From Phymorhynchus buccinoides (lineage: Eukaryota; Mollusca; Gastropoda; Neogastropoda; Raphitomidae): DNA of 64,000 nucleotides. Both the position numbers and the translations under genes were made by a program. Below the pieces are notes generated by a model. That model had not been told where the DNA came from. It searched no databases and saw nothing but the letters and a program-made list of their open reading frames with translations. Below are positions 1 to 54,654 of this stretch, piece after piece. The stretch spans positions 15,655,173 to 15,719,172 of the forward strand of contig CM065706.1 in assembly GCA_017654935.2 (NCBI GenBank). The letters run 5' to 3'. Every line of letters starts with the position of its first letter. The stretch's first letter is position 1.

Positions 1-500
1 ATGCCTGTATTACCAAATAGCTGAGAGTGAAGGGGGCATTTGAATGCCTGTATTACCAAATAGCTGAGAGTGAGGGGCATTTGAATGCCTGTATTACCAA
101 ATAGCAGAGAGTGAAGGGGTATTTGAATGCCTGTGTTACCAAATAGCTGAGAGTGGCATTTGAATGCCTGTATTACCAAATAGCAGAGAGTGAAGGGGCA
201 TTTGAAATCCTGTATTACCAAATAGCTGAGAGTGGCATTTGAATGCCTGTATTACCAAATAGCAGAGAGTGAAGGGGCATTTGAATGCCTGTATTACCAA
301 ATAGCAGAGAGTGAAGGGGCATTTGAATGCCTGTGTTACCAAATAGCTGAGAGTGAGGGGGGCATTTGAATGCCTGTGTTACCAAATAGCAGAGAGTGAA
401 GGGGCATTTGAATGCCTGTATTACCAAATAGCAGAGAGTGAAGGGGCATTTGAATGCCTCTTTTACCAAATATCTGAGAGTGAGGGGCATTTGTATGCCT
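1..500. repeat. 42-bp minisatellite, about 12 copies
   Basis: The unit reads roughly ATGCCTGTATTACCAAATAG followed by cagagagtgaaggggcatttga. Some units are shortened to about 37 bp (gagagtggcatttga). It reaches the window's left edge. Open frames across it on both strands are by-products of the period. Confidence 0.95.
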
Positions 501-601
501 CACTTCTCTTTGTTGAAAAACGTTTAGTAGCGAACGATTCCTGTCAGGAAAATGTGATGTTTCTGGTTTACTGGTCTAAAAAATAATAATTAAAGCACAT
601 C

Positions 602-1078
602 CAGACTTGTTTACCCCTATTTTGCAATTTTTTAAATTTTGGAAACAAAAAATATTAATGTTAAAGAAAAAAACATAATCCAACGCGCAGCCGATTCCTT
701 TTCTTCACAAAACCTGATTAACAAGAAAACTATTTTAATTACACAATTATATGCAAGCAATAGTGTACTGGGAGACCTTTAAAAACATTTTTAAAACCAT
801 GAATAGGCCTTTTCTCTTTCAAACTCAGCTTACGAACCTGTTCAAACTGCTTGTGATCTCACCGTGCAGTCGCTTTGACGCCATCTTGAAATGGAATGAA
901 AAGAAATTGATGCGCGTTGTATGCTGGGAACCGGAATGATTTTTCACCGCATTGTTTCAAAAGTATCGCTTGCCAACGCAACTGTAGTGGTGGGTTTGTT
1001 TTTTCGTCGCCGCAATTATTGTAATTTGACTTTTGTTTCGTAAAAATTACGTCAAAATCGTAAAGGTAAACACGTCTG
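602..1078. mobile_element. TIR element, CAGACCTG family (6-bp TSD)
   Basis: Starts CAGACTTGTTTACCCC and ends GGTAAACACGTCTG. It is flanked by cacatc (596-601) and cacatt (1079-1084), a 5/6 match. No coding capacity is seen; non-autonomous. Its 3' portion resembles the fragment at 12630-12700. Confidence 0.8.
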
Positions 1079-1745
1079 CACATTCACATGAAATTAAGAA
1101 AATGCTACGGCAACACGAACACAACAACAAGCAAGAGAGAGAGGGGGGAAGAGAGAGGGGGGAAGAGAGAGGGAGAAAGTCACCAAGTGAGGCACAGAAA
1201 TAGAGGAAACAGACAGGGCAAAGGAGGGGGGTGTTTGAAACAGAAGAAAGGGGGGAGGGGAGGGGGCTTAAAAACAGACACTGAGAAAGGAATAACCATC
1301 AAGTCTACTCTATCTCTCAGTCTCGTATAAGGATCTTTCAATTCCTCCTTCTCATTTCCATGTCCTGCAGTCTTTTTTTTTTTTATGTCTATGCTTACAG
1401 ATTGTTTTCAAATGGCAGTTTAACTCTTGGACTAAATAAAGTAGGTAAATCCCCACAATGCAAATAATAACCAACCCCATGTGTATTCCGTCGTTTTTTT
1501 CCTCTTTCTGGCTGCCCCCTCTCCCCTTCCCTCCCTATCCACATCCACCCAAGTTTCTCACCCCCCTTTTTTTTTGGACTCCCCTTCCCTTTGAAAACAG
1601 AAAATTTGTCAATGTCACTAAACCACCACCACCACCACCCCCACTAAAACAACTGCACTGTACACTTCTCGTCCTAGTCCTACGCACTAAAATCTGCATA
1701 AAATTTTGTCGATTTAATCAGTCTTCATTCTTAACAACCCTTAAC
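1079..1745. other. No gene seen; purine-rich then pyrimidine-rich stretch
   Basis: GA/G-rich from 1125 to 1265, then T- and C-rich with a (CCA)n patch near 1621. I see no exon. Confidence 0.6.
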
Positions 1746-1966
1746 TTAACCGTTTCGCCGCCAGCCATTTTCAGCCCAAAAATACCATTAAACTTAACTG
1801 GGTAGAGAATTTTTTTTTAGCTGAAATATTGGGAATTCCTCTGTGACATGGATAACATTAGGCCTATCCGAAATTAAGAAAATAGGGTCTTCGGATAATA
1901 GGTCCGGATTGGATGCCTTTTAGTGACATAGGTGCATAAATGCGACATTGGCGGTGAAAGGGTTAA
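1746..1966. mobile_element. TTAA-flanked MITE (CCNTTTCGCCGCCA type)
   Basis: Bounded by TTAA (1746-1749 and 1963-1966) with imperfect TIRs aaccgtttcgccgcca and tggcggtgaaagggtt. Internally it shares ggcctatccgaaattaag and related stretches with the copies at 22205, 33428, 48900 and 58289. TTAA target plus CCC ends suggest a piggyBac-type source (inferred). Confidence 0.8.
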
Positions 1967-2487
1967 AGCCCAAAATGTGGAGAGAAAAAAACCTGTCCAG
2001 CAATGTGCACTGTTGTGTTCAGTGGACTGCTGAAACTGTCGATGTTAATTTACAAATCAAACACAGCCATTGATTACGTTCTATTGTACAAACCAAGCAT
2101 AATCAGAATATCATAACTTCAAAAAGGAGCAGATTTAAATCTAGACATCACGTGGCTAAAATCAATGTCTCGTAACTTAAGTTTACCGAAAAGTTCCTTT
2201 AAAATTACATTCATATACTTGATCAAAGAAGTTATTAACATGCGTGCGTGCATGACACACACACACACATATGCAGTACTGTGAACAACAAAGATGTCAA
2301 ACTCCAAGTGGTTTGAATCTAAGCACATAAGCAGTGAATTCTTTAGTCTGCAAGACAAAATTCATGAACAAATCCATTCAAATCTTTCTAGTGAAGCTGT
2401 TCACAGGGAAACAAATTAACATACAATTACACCCCAACAAAAGCAACATAATGTAACCCCCTTGACAAAGGTAGCAAAAGACTCAAA

Positions 2488-2520
<33 letters not shown>

Positions 2521-3475
2521 TATTCACACACACACACATCAACGATTCACATACCATAAGATCAGTGAAGAGCAAAGTAGATGAGCAAAAATGTCCCCCC
2601 AATTTCGGTTTCCCTTTTCTGAGCACACAACAGAATATCACAACTGGCAATAACATTTAAAAAAAAGCCAACTCTGGCGATTGTGTTTTCACAGCGACTT
2701 GCATTTGTTAAATGGAGAAACAAGATCATTTTCGATGGCAAACCATAACGTAAGTACTCCCAACGAGGCTGACCTTTGATGGCAATGAATGAAAGGGGTC
2801 TAAAGTAAAAACTCTTTGAAGGTCACAACACGACACTGTTAATATGAGAGAGCGCCAGAGAGAGAGAGGGAGAGAGTGACCCTTTAGAAACAGGAGAGAG
2901 ATCATACCTAGGACAACCAATAAAACATAGAATGAACTAGAGTACTTGCGTAAACTGACCCAGTCGCAACACACACTTGCACCCCTAACCCTAACCTTAA
3001 TCTAAGCCCTTAGCCGCTAACCCGATTTTGCTCAAATTCGAACTTGTCCAAGCTTTTGACCCCTAGTATCCACCTGTAAATTTTCATGTTGATATATCCA
3101 AGCGTTCTCGAGTTATCACTGTCCCAGACAAACAGACAGACAGACAGACAAACAAACCTTTTCTTGTTGTTGTTGAAACACACTGATAACTCTGCGAGGC
3201 CATTTTACACCGAAATATGCATTTTGAGCAAATTTGAACACGGACGGACAAACTGAAAACAAAACGCGACTGGTAATTAATTTTAGCTAGAAAATCAAAC
3301 AAAAGTAAATGTAATACCAAATTCAAAGAGCATTATATCTGAATCAAGAAGCTGAGAAAAAAATTAAGAAAATCTAAACAAACCAAAAAACCCCGTGGTA
3401 TGCTGTTATGAGGTACTGCACAAGTGTTGGTAACTCTTTTTTAGTCTCTAGAGTTAGAATGTATGAAAGATTCAC
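1967..3475. other. No gene seen; short CA and CT microsatellites
   Basis: Holds (CA)n near 2257 and 2508-2540, (CT)n at 2490-2505, a (GACA)n patch at 3125-3150, and two telomere-like CCCTAA units near 2987. No exon or recognisable transposon end was found. Confidence 0.55.
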
Positions 3476-4345
3476 GATCAAAGGGACATAACCAATATGG
3501 AACAGAAACTAAATCGACAAGATAGAAAAATAACAATAACATACAGCTGATACGATCAAAGGGAGGTAACCAATATGGAACAGAAACTAAATCAACAAGT
3601 TAGAAAAATAAACATACAGCTGACACGATCAAAGAGACATACAGACCTGCCTACCCCCAATTTCTTTTTTAGGTACTCCACGAAATAAAATTCAGAACTT
3701 TTTCTCAAAATTCCGTATTTTGCAAGGAGACCCCAAAACGGAACATTACAGAACATTAAACCGACATGCGAAATGACGAAAAACACTCAATTTGGACCGA
3801 TCTTAGAAGACCTTAAGTTCAAATTTTTGCTGTATTAATTTTCCATTTGCCGTACTGGGGCTCCAAATCGTGTACAAAATACGGAAAATTCGTATGGGTA
3901 GGCAGGTCTGGACATAACTAATATGGAACAGAAACTAAATCAACAAGATAGAAAAATAAAAAGTAACATACAGCTAACTGATCAAAGGGACATAACCAAT
4001 ATTGAACAGAAACTAAATCAACACGGTATTTAATAGCAATAGCAATGGCTTATTTAATAGTATGGCTTCGGCCGAGAGGACGTAAAACATTTTCTCAACA
4101 AGTTATAACAATAAAAATAGCATACAGCTAAATGATCAAAGGAAGGTAACCAATAATAGAAACTAAAACAGGGCAGAAACATAAAAAATAGCAGACAGCT
4201 AAATGATCAAAGGAAGGTAACCAATACAGAAACTAAAACAGGGCAGAAACATAAAAAATAGCATACAGCTAAATGATCAAAGGAAGGTAACCAATACAGA
4301 AACTAAATCAACAGGACAGAAACATAAAAAATAACATACAGCTTA
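3476..4345. repeat. Tandem array of about 75-bp AT-rich units, interrupted by a transposon
   Basis: The unit contains gatcaaagg(g)acataacc, aatatggaacagaaactaaa and aacatacagct. It recurs at 3476, 3554, 3630/3917, 3979, 4133, 4206 and 4276 with drift. The element at 3642-3910 splits one unit. Confidence 0.85.
3642..3910. mobile_element. TIR element, CAGACCTG family (6-bp TSD GACATA)
   Basis: Starts CAGACCTGCCTACCCCC and ends GGGTAGGCAGGTCTG, flanked on both sides by gacata (3636-3641 and 3911-3916). The TSD sequence belongs to the host 75-bp unit, so the insertion point is certain. 269 bp, no coding capacity. Confidence 0.92.
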
Positions 4346-4482
4346 AAGAAAGAAAAAGAAACAACAAAACAACTTGACTTCCGTCCTACGATGCAAACAC
4401 TTTCATACGCTGAGAACATGACAGGAGAATAACGGAGTTCAGTCTGTGGCAGGTCGCAATTTTGTTTTTGTTTTTTTACATT

Positions 4483-4660
4483 TTTCTCCAAGAAGCTCCA
4501 AAGTGGGAGTGTGGCTGCCCATGTGGCAGGGTAATCAAAAACGGTCACACACGAAATGTTCTCATCCCTAGCTGGTGGATTTGCGCCTTGGTGTTCAAGT
4601 GCTTCGGCTGGGATGATCCCTGGAGTCTTTAAGCCAGGGTACGACAACAAACAACATATT
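4483..4660 (-). repeat. Dispersed repeat family R1, reverse copy
   Basis: Reverse complement of the sequences at 10895-11090 and 58612-58800. All share (GTT)n, taccctggctta, gggatcatcccaacag, gaagcacttgaacacta and gccagccacac-like ends. It looks like a SINE or MITE-sized retroposon; no pol III boxes were assigned. Confidence 0.75.
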
Positions 4661-4939
4661 AAAGTACATCATTCAAACCTACCTTTTCAAGATGGGGAAT
4701 ATTCTGGCCACGTCTCTTTCAACTGGGAGTGGAAGGTTGGGTGGAACTGCGTTTATTTCCCTGCTATTGTGCTAAGCAGCAGCACATCAAGAACACAAGA
4801 GATAAATCAAATTCCAAGACCACGAGTTTCTGTAATGAAAGGAGACATTTTTTCGACACAAAAACAACCTCCAATTTTGGTGAGAAGCAACTATGATTTA
4901 CACTACATTATTTTTTTGTAACCTTAAGCTGATATGTCC

Positions 4940-5098
4940 GTTTCCTCTGTGTGTGTCTGAGAGCGTGCATGCAGGAGTTTATGTGTGTATGTGATGTCAG
5001 TTATGTGTGTGCCTGTGCGTGTGCATGTGTGGCTTTGTTAGTTTGCGCATGTGCATGTGTGTGTGTGTGAGTGTGCATGTGTGGCTTTGTTAGTTTGC

Positions 5099-5147
<49 letters not shown>

Positions 5148-5240
5148 TGTGCATGCATGCGTTATGTGCATGACCACTTGTGCGTGTGCCAGTGAGGCCT
5201 TGTTATAATATATATGTGCAAATGTGAGTGCATGTGAACT
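4940..5240. repeat. (GT)n-rich microsatellite region
   Basis: Imperfect GT/TGCATG repeats with a pure (GT)n core near 5103-5145. Potential Z-DNA stretch; no other feature. Confidence 0.9.
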
Positions 5241-5667
5241 TTCCTGTCAATTTTTTTTAACTTGTCCTTTTTGTCTTCATAATTTTGACACAGCACAGAA
5301 TACACACAAGGGTTTTCAGTTACTGTTTCTTGTTAACTTACCACGACATAGCATACATTTCATACACACACATATCAAAAACACTTGAAAAAAACATTCA
5401 AAGCAAAAAACAATCAATAATTCTCACACATCCTCATCCTGATCATCACAGATTTTCATCATCGCACCATGATGGCGACTTAGTTCAACACTCTTAGCAC
5501 TAAGCTTCACATTGCAGCTCACCAAATGCCCCAGGCAAGCTGGCACCCCTAGGCCGTTGTCGTTCAGACCACACGCTGGATTGTCCCAAACCACCACAAC
5601 ACACTTTGCTGAACCTGCGAAATCGGACAAGCAAAGACGACTCACTTCAAGCTCCTGAGAGCGTCTA

Positions 5668-5958
5668 TTACACCAAAGTGCCGAGTTGAATCGAGTTGTA
5701 CACATCGCAACGACAGCTGAACACTGGCAGAACAAAGCAGTAGAAGACATGTCGCACGTTTCGTCGTAGATCGTTGGGTCGATAGTTTATCTTGGTTTCA
5801 CCTTGGCCGGAGATCTCACCGTGAGCAATTAAGGTGTGGTAGTAGTAGCTTCCCTTGCCAGGATGGGGCGAGTGTGGATAGTCATGTATCCAAGGATACC
5901 AGCTAGGACTGAATACAGGAAGGGTACGCAAACAGGCGGGCCTGCTGTAGTGGCTCAT
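5668..5958 (-). CDS. Unassigned open frame, 96 codons
   Basis: An ATG-started frame with balanced codon use and mixed composition (MSHYSRPACLRTLPVFSP..., including HPGKGSYYYHTLIAHGEI and NYRPNDLRRNVRHVFYC), ending in TAA. It is not repeat-derived as far as I can see. I do not recognise the family. It could be an exon of a minus-strand gene downstream of PI4KB, or chance. No confirming splice partner was found. Confidence 0.25.
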   Translation of the reverse strand: MSHYSRPACLRTLPVFSPSWYPWIHDYPHSPHPGKGSYYYHTLIAHGEISGQGETKINYRPNDLRRNVRHVFYCFVLPVFSCRCDVYNSIQLGTLV

Positions 5959-6099
5959 TTTCTCTGAGAGCACGCGTCCAGAGCTTCATGCACTCTTTTA
6001 CAGCCGAGCAGTGCCATAAACACAGCCAGTTCATTGCAAAAGTCGTTGTGTCTTTATAACAACTTCACAAAACAAGCACCATCACTTTGTCTTAGCACA

Positions 6100-6186
6100 G
6101 AAAAAGGGGGGGGGGGGGGGGCTTTCACGGCTTTAAAAAACCCAAAAAAGGGGGGGGGGGGGGGGGCTTTCACGGCTTAAAAAACC
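6100..6186. repeat. Duplicated 45-bp unit with (G)n run
   Basis: Two adjacent units of (G)15-18 followed by ctttcacggctt(t)aaaaaaccc. The G runs are likely to be length-variable or misassembled. Confidence 0.85.
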
Positions 6187-6204
6187 CAAAAACAATCACA
6201 ACCA

Positions 6205-6429
6205 TCACAAATCAATATCATCATCCAGCAGGCGTGGACGTCTTGAGGGTCCATACCCAAACAGCACATCGATGGGATTCCTGAGAAACCCTTTGCCTTT
6301 CGTTCCAGATTCAGAGGAGGATAGCGGAGGATCCAAATCCCCTCCACGGTCCAAGCTACACTCCCGCATGTGGCCGCCCACATTGCCTGCATTTCTTTTC
6401 TCCAACCCACAAACTTTAGAGTTCACCAC
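6205..6429 (-). CDS. Unassigned open frame ending in an acidic tail
   Basis: Open on the minus strand with non-repetitive, coding-like composition (VNSKVCGLEKRNAGNVGG, then FLRNPIDVLFGYGPSRRP and LLDDDIDL before TGA). There is no ATG at its left end, so it could only be an internal-to-terminal exon. A candidate acceptor TCAAG lies just upstream at about 6441. The product is unknown. It may belong with the open frame at 5668-5958, but no shared transcript can be shown. Confidence 0.25.
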   Translation of the reverse strand: MVNSKVCGLEKRNAGNVGGHMRECSLDRGGDLDPPLSSSESGTKGKGFLRNPIDVLFGYGPSRRPRLLDDDIDL

Positions 6430-6817
6430 GATAACTTGATTTTTCAGACAACAAACATTGCTTCACTCTTTTCCCTATTCACCATTTGAATGCCTTTTTT
6501 CAGAACCTAATGGCTTTTTGCGCTGCATAAATACTGTACGTTGTTGTTGTAATGGTCGAGTATTATCTTCAGTCAGAAAGACATAAGATTGCTTAAACCT
6601 GCATCAGATTCCTCCACTAATACGGGCGATTGTGAAGATCTGAGTTTCTGCCATGAAAAAAAAATCTAACCCACTTTTAATGCTCAACGAAGCAGCATTT
6701 CGGAGCTTACCCAGATAAGTATTTCATGCCGCAAAGAAGTCCCTTCCAGACACATAAAGTCTTGGAATCTGCATTAAATCCAAGCTTCAGCCATCTCCAA
6801 AAGCACTCAATGTTTGT

Positions 6818-7373
6818 TTGGGTGAGTTACAGTGTTCTGTCGGTCAGGTATTAGAACCAGGACCCACATTTGGAGAGGACTATTTGGAACTGCAATCAGT
6901 CACAGACAATAGTGAATTGTTTGGGCTACAGTATTCTGTCGGTCACATATACCGACATTTGTAGATGACTATTTGGTAGTGCAATCCATCACAGACTTTA
7001 GTGATTTGCTTGGGTGAGTTACAATGTTGTCGGTCAGGTATTAGAACCAGGATCCACATTTGGAGAGGACTATTTGGAACTGCAATCAGTCACAGACAAT
7101 AGTGAATTGTTTGGGCTACAGTATTCTGTCGGTCACATATACCGACATTTGGAGATGACTATTTGGCAGTGCAATCCATCACAGACTTTAGTGATTTGCT
7201 TGGGTGAGTTACAATGTTGTCGGTCAGGTATTAGAACCAGGATCCACATTTGGATATGACAATTTGGTACTGCAATCCGTCACAGACTATAGTGAATTGT
7301 TTGGGTTACAGTATTCTGTCGGTCATATATACCGACATTTGGAGATGACTATTTGGTGGTGCAATCCGTCACA
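6818..7373. repeat. Tandem repeat of about 186 bp, three copies
   Basis: Each unit is itself a diverged dimer of about 93 bp (cggtca..tat, cacatttggaga, gactatttgg, gcaatc.gtcacaga). It abuts the exon-15-derived array. Confidence 0.9.
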
Positions 7374-7379
7374 AGAGTT

Positions 7380-7920
7380 CATCAACTTATAGAATTCCGT
7401 TGGTGAGGTACTGGAAGCCGTCGTAGAGCTTGGTGGTGAGGGAGTGCAGGCTGGACTCCACAAGCGTTCATCAACCTATAGAATTCCATTGGTGAGGTAC
7501 TGGAAGCCGTCGTAGAGCTTGGTGGTGAGGGAGTGCAGGCTGGACTCCACAAGAGTTCATCAACCTATAGAATTCCGTTGGTGAGGTACTGGAAGCCGTC
7601 GTAGAGCTTGGTGGTGAGGGAGTGCAGGCTGGACTCCACAAGAGTTCATCAACCTATAGAATTCCGTTGGTGAGGTACTGGAAGCCGTCGTAGAGCTTGG
7701 TGGTGAGGGAGTGCAGGCTGGACTCCACAAGAGTTCATCAACCTATAGAATTCCGTTGGTGAGGTACTGGAAGCCGTCGTAGAGCTTGGTGGTGAGGGAG
7801 TGCAGGCTGGACTCCACAAGAGTTCATCAACCTATAGAATTCCGTTGGTGAGGTACTGGAAGCCGTCGTAGAGCTTGGTGGTGAGGGAGTGCAGGCTGGA
7901 CTCCACAAGAGTTCATCAAC
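7380..7920 (-). repeat. 89-bp array derived from the end of PI4KB exon 15, six extra copies
   Basis: Successive units differ in phase by exactly 89 bp (EcoRI-like gaattcc at 7392, 7481, 7570, 7659, 7748, 7837, then the true exon at 7926). Each unit carries the code for [20 protein letters not shown] plus IL and TAG, and 20 bp of 3' flank. Units are almost identical to each other and share a G/C difference from the true exon, so they spread from one founder. Confidence 0.95.
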
Positions 7921-50368
<42,448 letters not shown>

Positions 50369-51137
50369 CGCAAAGCTGACGCCACAATGTCCACAATATT
50401 GTTTCCTAAGGTTTCGCAAACTTCCTGCAACCTCATCAACAAACCTGTTTTGTTTTAAAATGAGCACAAGTAACACTCACTTTTCACTATCTCATTGACC
50501 GAACAAAGTGCAAGTTTCAAGAAACTGGAACGGCTTCGACTGCACCAATAAATGAAGCCAAAGTTTTTAAGCAGTGACAGTGAACATCCTTGGTGAAACA
50601 GTTTTCAAATGCCAAGCTGGTACAAAATGAACTGGCAACAATATTCATTTACCAACAACATACAAACACTTTATAATTTCGAGCAACAGGAAATTTTAAA
50701 CAAAAAAGTTGACTTCCACAAACGTTTGTACCAGGCAAAAAAATTGCACCAATTTAATTCAGAATGGAGATCTTGATTGTGAACACTTGTAGCAGACTTC
50801 TCAAACACTAAAGAACAGAAATGTTTTAGGAGACTATTCCACACTGTTAGTTCTAAGCTCACAGAAGAAAACTCCTTCACGCAGACACTAGATGACTAAA
50901 GGAGGAGTGTTGTAGAAGATGACAGTGACGCTGTTGACAGGAGGAGGTAGCTTGACAAACAGCAGTACAGTTGAAGAAAGCTGAAGACAGCTGAATAGCT
51001 GTCTGGGCCGGAGAAGGAGGAGGAGGAGGAAAAAACCTGCAACAAATCAGATGATCATCAGAAAATTAGTGAAATGAAATCGGAAATCTACCTTCACTTT
51101 TATTTGCCCGCCATGGACTTCTTCACAGAAAATCATT
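50369..51137. other. Upstream of the PI4KB start: possible 5' UTR or first intron
   Basis: No coding exon recognised. A candidate acceptor for coding exon 1 lies near 50457 (AACAG on the minus strand). The stretch near 50900-51040 has a pyrimidine-rich minus strand with TTTGTTGCAG at about 51040 and could be a non-coding exon; this is a guess. Confidence 0.35.
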
Positions 51138-51521
51138 TTAACTCATTCGCACCGCAACGATTTTGAATTATTAAAAAAACTCACAATCACTCCAGCCACA
51201 CACACAAACAAAACATACATAAACAAAAGGAGAAATGAAAGAAGATTACGGGTTTTTACTCCAGGTTTAGTGAAAGATCAGACTTTTTTTTATATGTAGA
51301 CATTATATAGAAAAACTCTCTACACCAATTGGTTACCCCACAACAAATCACTACAAAAGCAAAGTCAGGGGCAAAATTGTGGTCTAAGGGGGCGAAGCGA
51401 GTTTAGAAGTGACCAAGGTATGGTGTGCACACAGATTTACTTCCCTTGGAGCAAATGCATCAAATTGACAGCTATCTATTAATTCCGGACATATATGTCC
51501 GGGACGACTTGAATGAGTTAA
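51138..51521. mobile_element. TTAA-flanked element (AACTCATTCGCACC ends), intact
   Basis: TTAA at 51138-51141 and 51518-51521, with arms aactcattcgcaccgcaac and cgacttgaatgagtt. 384 bp. It is the uninterrupted, reverse-oriented relative of 55969-58034 and shows what that copy looked like before the nested insertion. Confidence 0.87.
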
Positions 51522-51694
51522 TCAACTTGATTTCTTAATTGAGGGACTTTCACAAAATCAAGTTGATTAAATAAACACTGAGAGCTGTCTAATGCAGTGA
51601 TCACCTGTGTGTGGTCTAGCAACAAGAAACTGAAAAAGGGGCAAATCCTAATAAAGACTTACTTGAATACAATGGACAGGGTGCAGTTTCCGTA

Positions 51695-51872
51695 CAGTGG
51701 AACCTCTTTTATAAGACTCCCCCATTATAAGACTCCCTCCCTTTCAATACCTACTTCTCTGAGACATTGCCCTTGTTTATAACTATTAAAATCACCTCCC
51801 TCATACAACTCCCTCCCATTGAAGACCTCATTTTGGATGATTTTTGAAGGTCTTATAAGGGAGGTTCCACTG
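51695..51872. mobile_element. pogo-like MITE (TA target)
   Basis: Starts CAGTGGAACCTCTTTTATAAG and ends cttataagggaggttccactg, with TA on both sides. 178 bp, inverted relative to 9361-9518 internally. Confidence 0.88.
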
Positions 51873-51894
51873 TAGTTTCAGAATTTCCTTTCAA

Positions 51895-52245
51895 TTGAAT
51901 ATCATTCAATGCATTGTGGAGATCTGTCGAGTTCGAACCTGGGTACAGGGGATTTTTCCTCTCACTTTGCACTAGGCCTTGTGGTCTGAACGTGGAGTCT
52001 TTCGGATGAGACGATAGGCTGAGGTCCCGTGTGCTCATGCACTTAGCACACGTTAAACCCAGTGGCAACGAAAAAGTTGTCATTTGGTGAAAATTTAGCC
52101 CCTCCCTTCCTTCCTCATCAGTCACACAAAAATCGCATGCAATTTTTTTTTAAAATTGGGTGGCGCGCCTCTGGCTGCGATGCGCTCTCCAGGTGGGAGC
52201 AACCCGAATTTAACAGACGCCTCTGTGACTATAATGCACCTAACT
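51895..52245 (+). mobile_element. SINE with tRNA-like B box, plus orientation
   Basis: gtcgagttcgaacctgggta carries a B box. The body has ttcggatgagacgataggct, cccgtgtgctcatgcactta and gtgggagcaacccgaattta, ending cgcctctgtgactataatgc and then (CTAA)n. Same layout as 22785-23195. Confidence 0.78.
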
Positions 52246-52559
52246 AACTAACTAACTAGCTTCCTCCCACCCAAGGATGGACACATTCTCTCCCAACCAA
52301 CTCATCCCACCAGCCATCCTATCTACAATCTAGTCAATTATTCAGTCCTTCAACAAAAGCAGGGCAGAACAGAAATTGGGCCCCATTTCAATAGTCTAGT
52401 GATTAGCTCCCCTGGGTGACTGACACTCTTCAGTCCTGAATGACAATGGGAGTGCTCCCTACTGCAGTGCTACCATGCAGAGCTACCAAACTATTGTATT
52501 TGAAGAAGTAGGACAAAAGGTCAAAACTGTAGGTCAACACCCTCTAGGGAAATGTCTCA

Positions 52560-52965
<406 letters not shown>

Positions 52966-53551
52966 CTGAACAATACTACCCCTACCCTGCCAGTGAAACC
53001 AAGGCATTGATTGACGACAACAGTACCATTATCAGACACAGCATGCTATCTGACTCAAACATGCACCTCATTCTGCAATCGATAGGCATGCCACCTGCTT
53101 TCTGTCACTGCCAGTGTTCAATTAAAGGCTCTGTCACACTAATCCATTCAAAGCAAAAGCAGTTTCAAAAACAGGGCCCTTAAATAATTGTTATGCATCC
53201 AAGTTTTGCCTTTTCCAAATGTTCCCGCTTTATTTGTTTTACTAAAGGGCTCAGAAGGCCTTGCTTCATTGGTCTAAAGAAAGTACACGAAAGTCAAAAA
53301 CATGTTTGGGCCAAAAGTGAAGTGAGAACTAAGTACTGTACTTTTTGAACCTTTTTTCTGTACTTTTTTTACCCAAAAATTCAGTTATGACTTATGTCGT
53401 TATATTTATTTTCTTACTATAAATAAAATAATAGTATAAATATTATATTGTTCATTATATTAAAAGGTGCAAGGGTCTTATGTCGTTATATTTATTTTCT
53501 TACTATAAATATTATATTGTTCATTTATATTATAAGGTGCAGGGGGTCTCA
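52966..53551. other. No gene seen; two related AT-rich segments
   Basis: A ttatgtcgttatatttatttt segment occurs at 53391 and 53477. Confidence 0.5.
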
Positions 53552-53810
<259 letters not shown>

Positions 53811-54254
53811 CGACAGTACAGACAGCGACAGAGACACTGAGAGTGGAGTGTGTGTGTGCGTGCAAGTGTGCACAAATGTGTACGCGTGTGCATGCACATG
53901 TGCATGAGGGAGAATGGGGAGGGGAGGGAGTGGGGGCAGTGGACACTGGGTTGTGCTATGTTTACATGCAGTGTGTTTTCGATGTTAACGCTATTCGTTC
54001 TTTCATTTACTCATTTCATAGAGATGTACGGTGATGATACGTGAGCTAGTCGTTTTCAAATGTTTGTATAATGTGTATCTTGTTGCTGATAGTATGAATG
54101 GTGAGTGAAAGCGCATTGAGTTGCTTCGCAAGATTATGCGCTATATAAGCATTATGTGATGCGGGGTGGGTGTGTATGTTTATGCATGCATACCCGTATG
54201 CGTAAAAAGGACTATGAGTCAAACAAGGACACATTCACACTGACTCTTAGTGTC

Positions 54255-54470
54255 CAGGGCTCCCAGGGACCCCCATTTGGGGGTCTATGAGTATGAAGTA
54301 CTAAAATTCTAAAAAAGACCCTCTAAAAGAATGTACAGTGGGTCCCAGGGATGCACTAGAAAAATTCTTTTTAGCATTTGCAATGCCACTAGGACCCTCT
54401 ATCCTGCCTCTATACTGCAAGTGAAGGAGTCCCTGGGACCCCTTATTCTGCGGGATGATTGGGAGCCCTG
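54255..54470. mobile_element. CAGGGCTCCCA MITE (TSD GTGTC)
   Basis: Starts cagggctcccagggaccccc and ends gattgggagccctg, flanked by gtgtc (54250-54254, 54471-54475). 216 bp. Confidence 0.93.
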
Positions 54471-54489
54471 GTGTCACAGCACAAGGGAC

Positions 54490-54640
54490 TAGTTGGCTCT
54501 GGGGCTCCTTCCACAATCAATGCCAAGAGTCCTCGTGGCTGAGACTCTAGAGTGAGGCTGTCCCCTGGGCAAGGTAAACACCTTGTAAACAAATTCCACT
54601 AATTCCAGCCCATATTTCTGGATTAGCAGTTGCCTCCTCT
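54490..54640 (+). repeat. Eroded copy of dispersed family R4
   Basis: cctgggcaaggtaaacacc and tagcagttgcctcctcttcc are related to 28370-28440; divergent. Confidence 0.5.
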
Positions 54641-54654
54641 TCCTTGTGGGGATA

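Noticed and set aside
2980..3010. Telomere-like CCCTAACCCTAA
   Set aside because: Only two units with drift; no evidence of a telomere or interstitial telomeric block.
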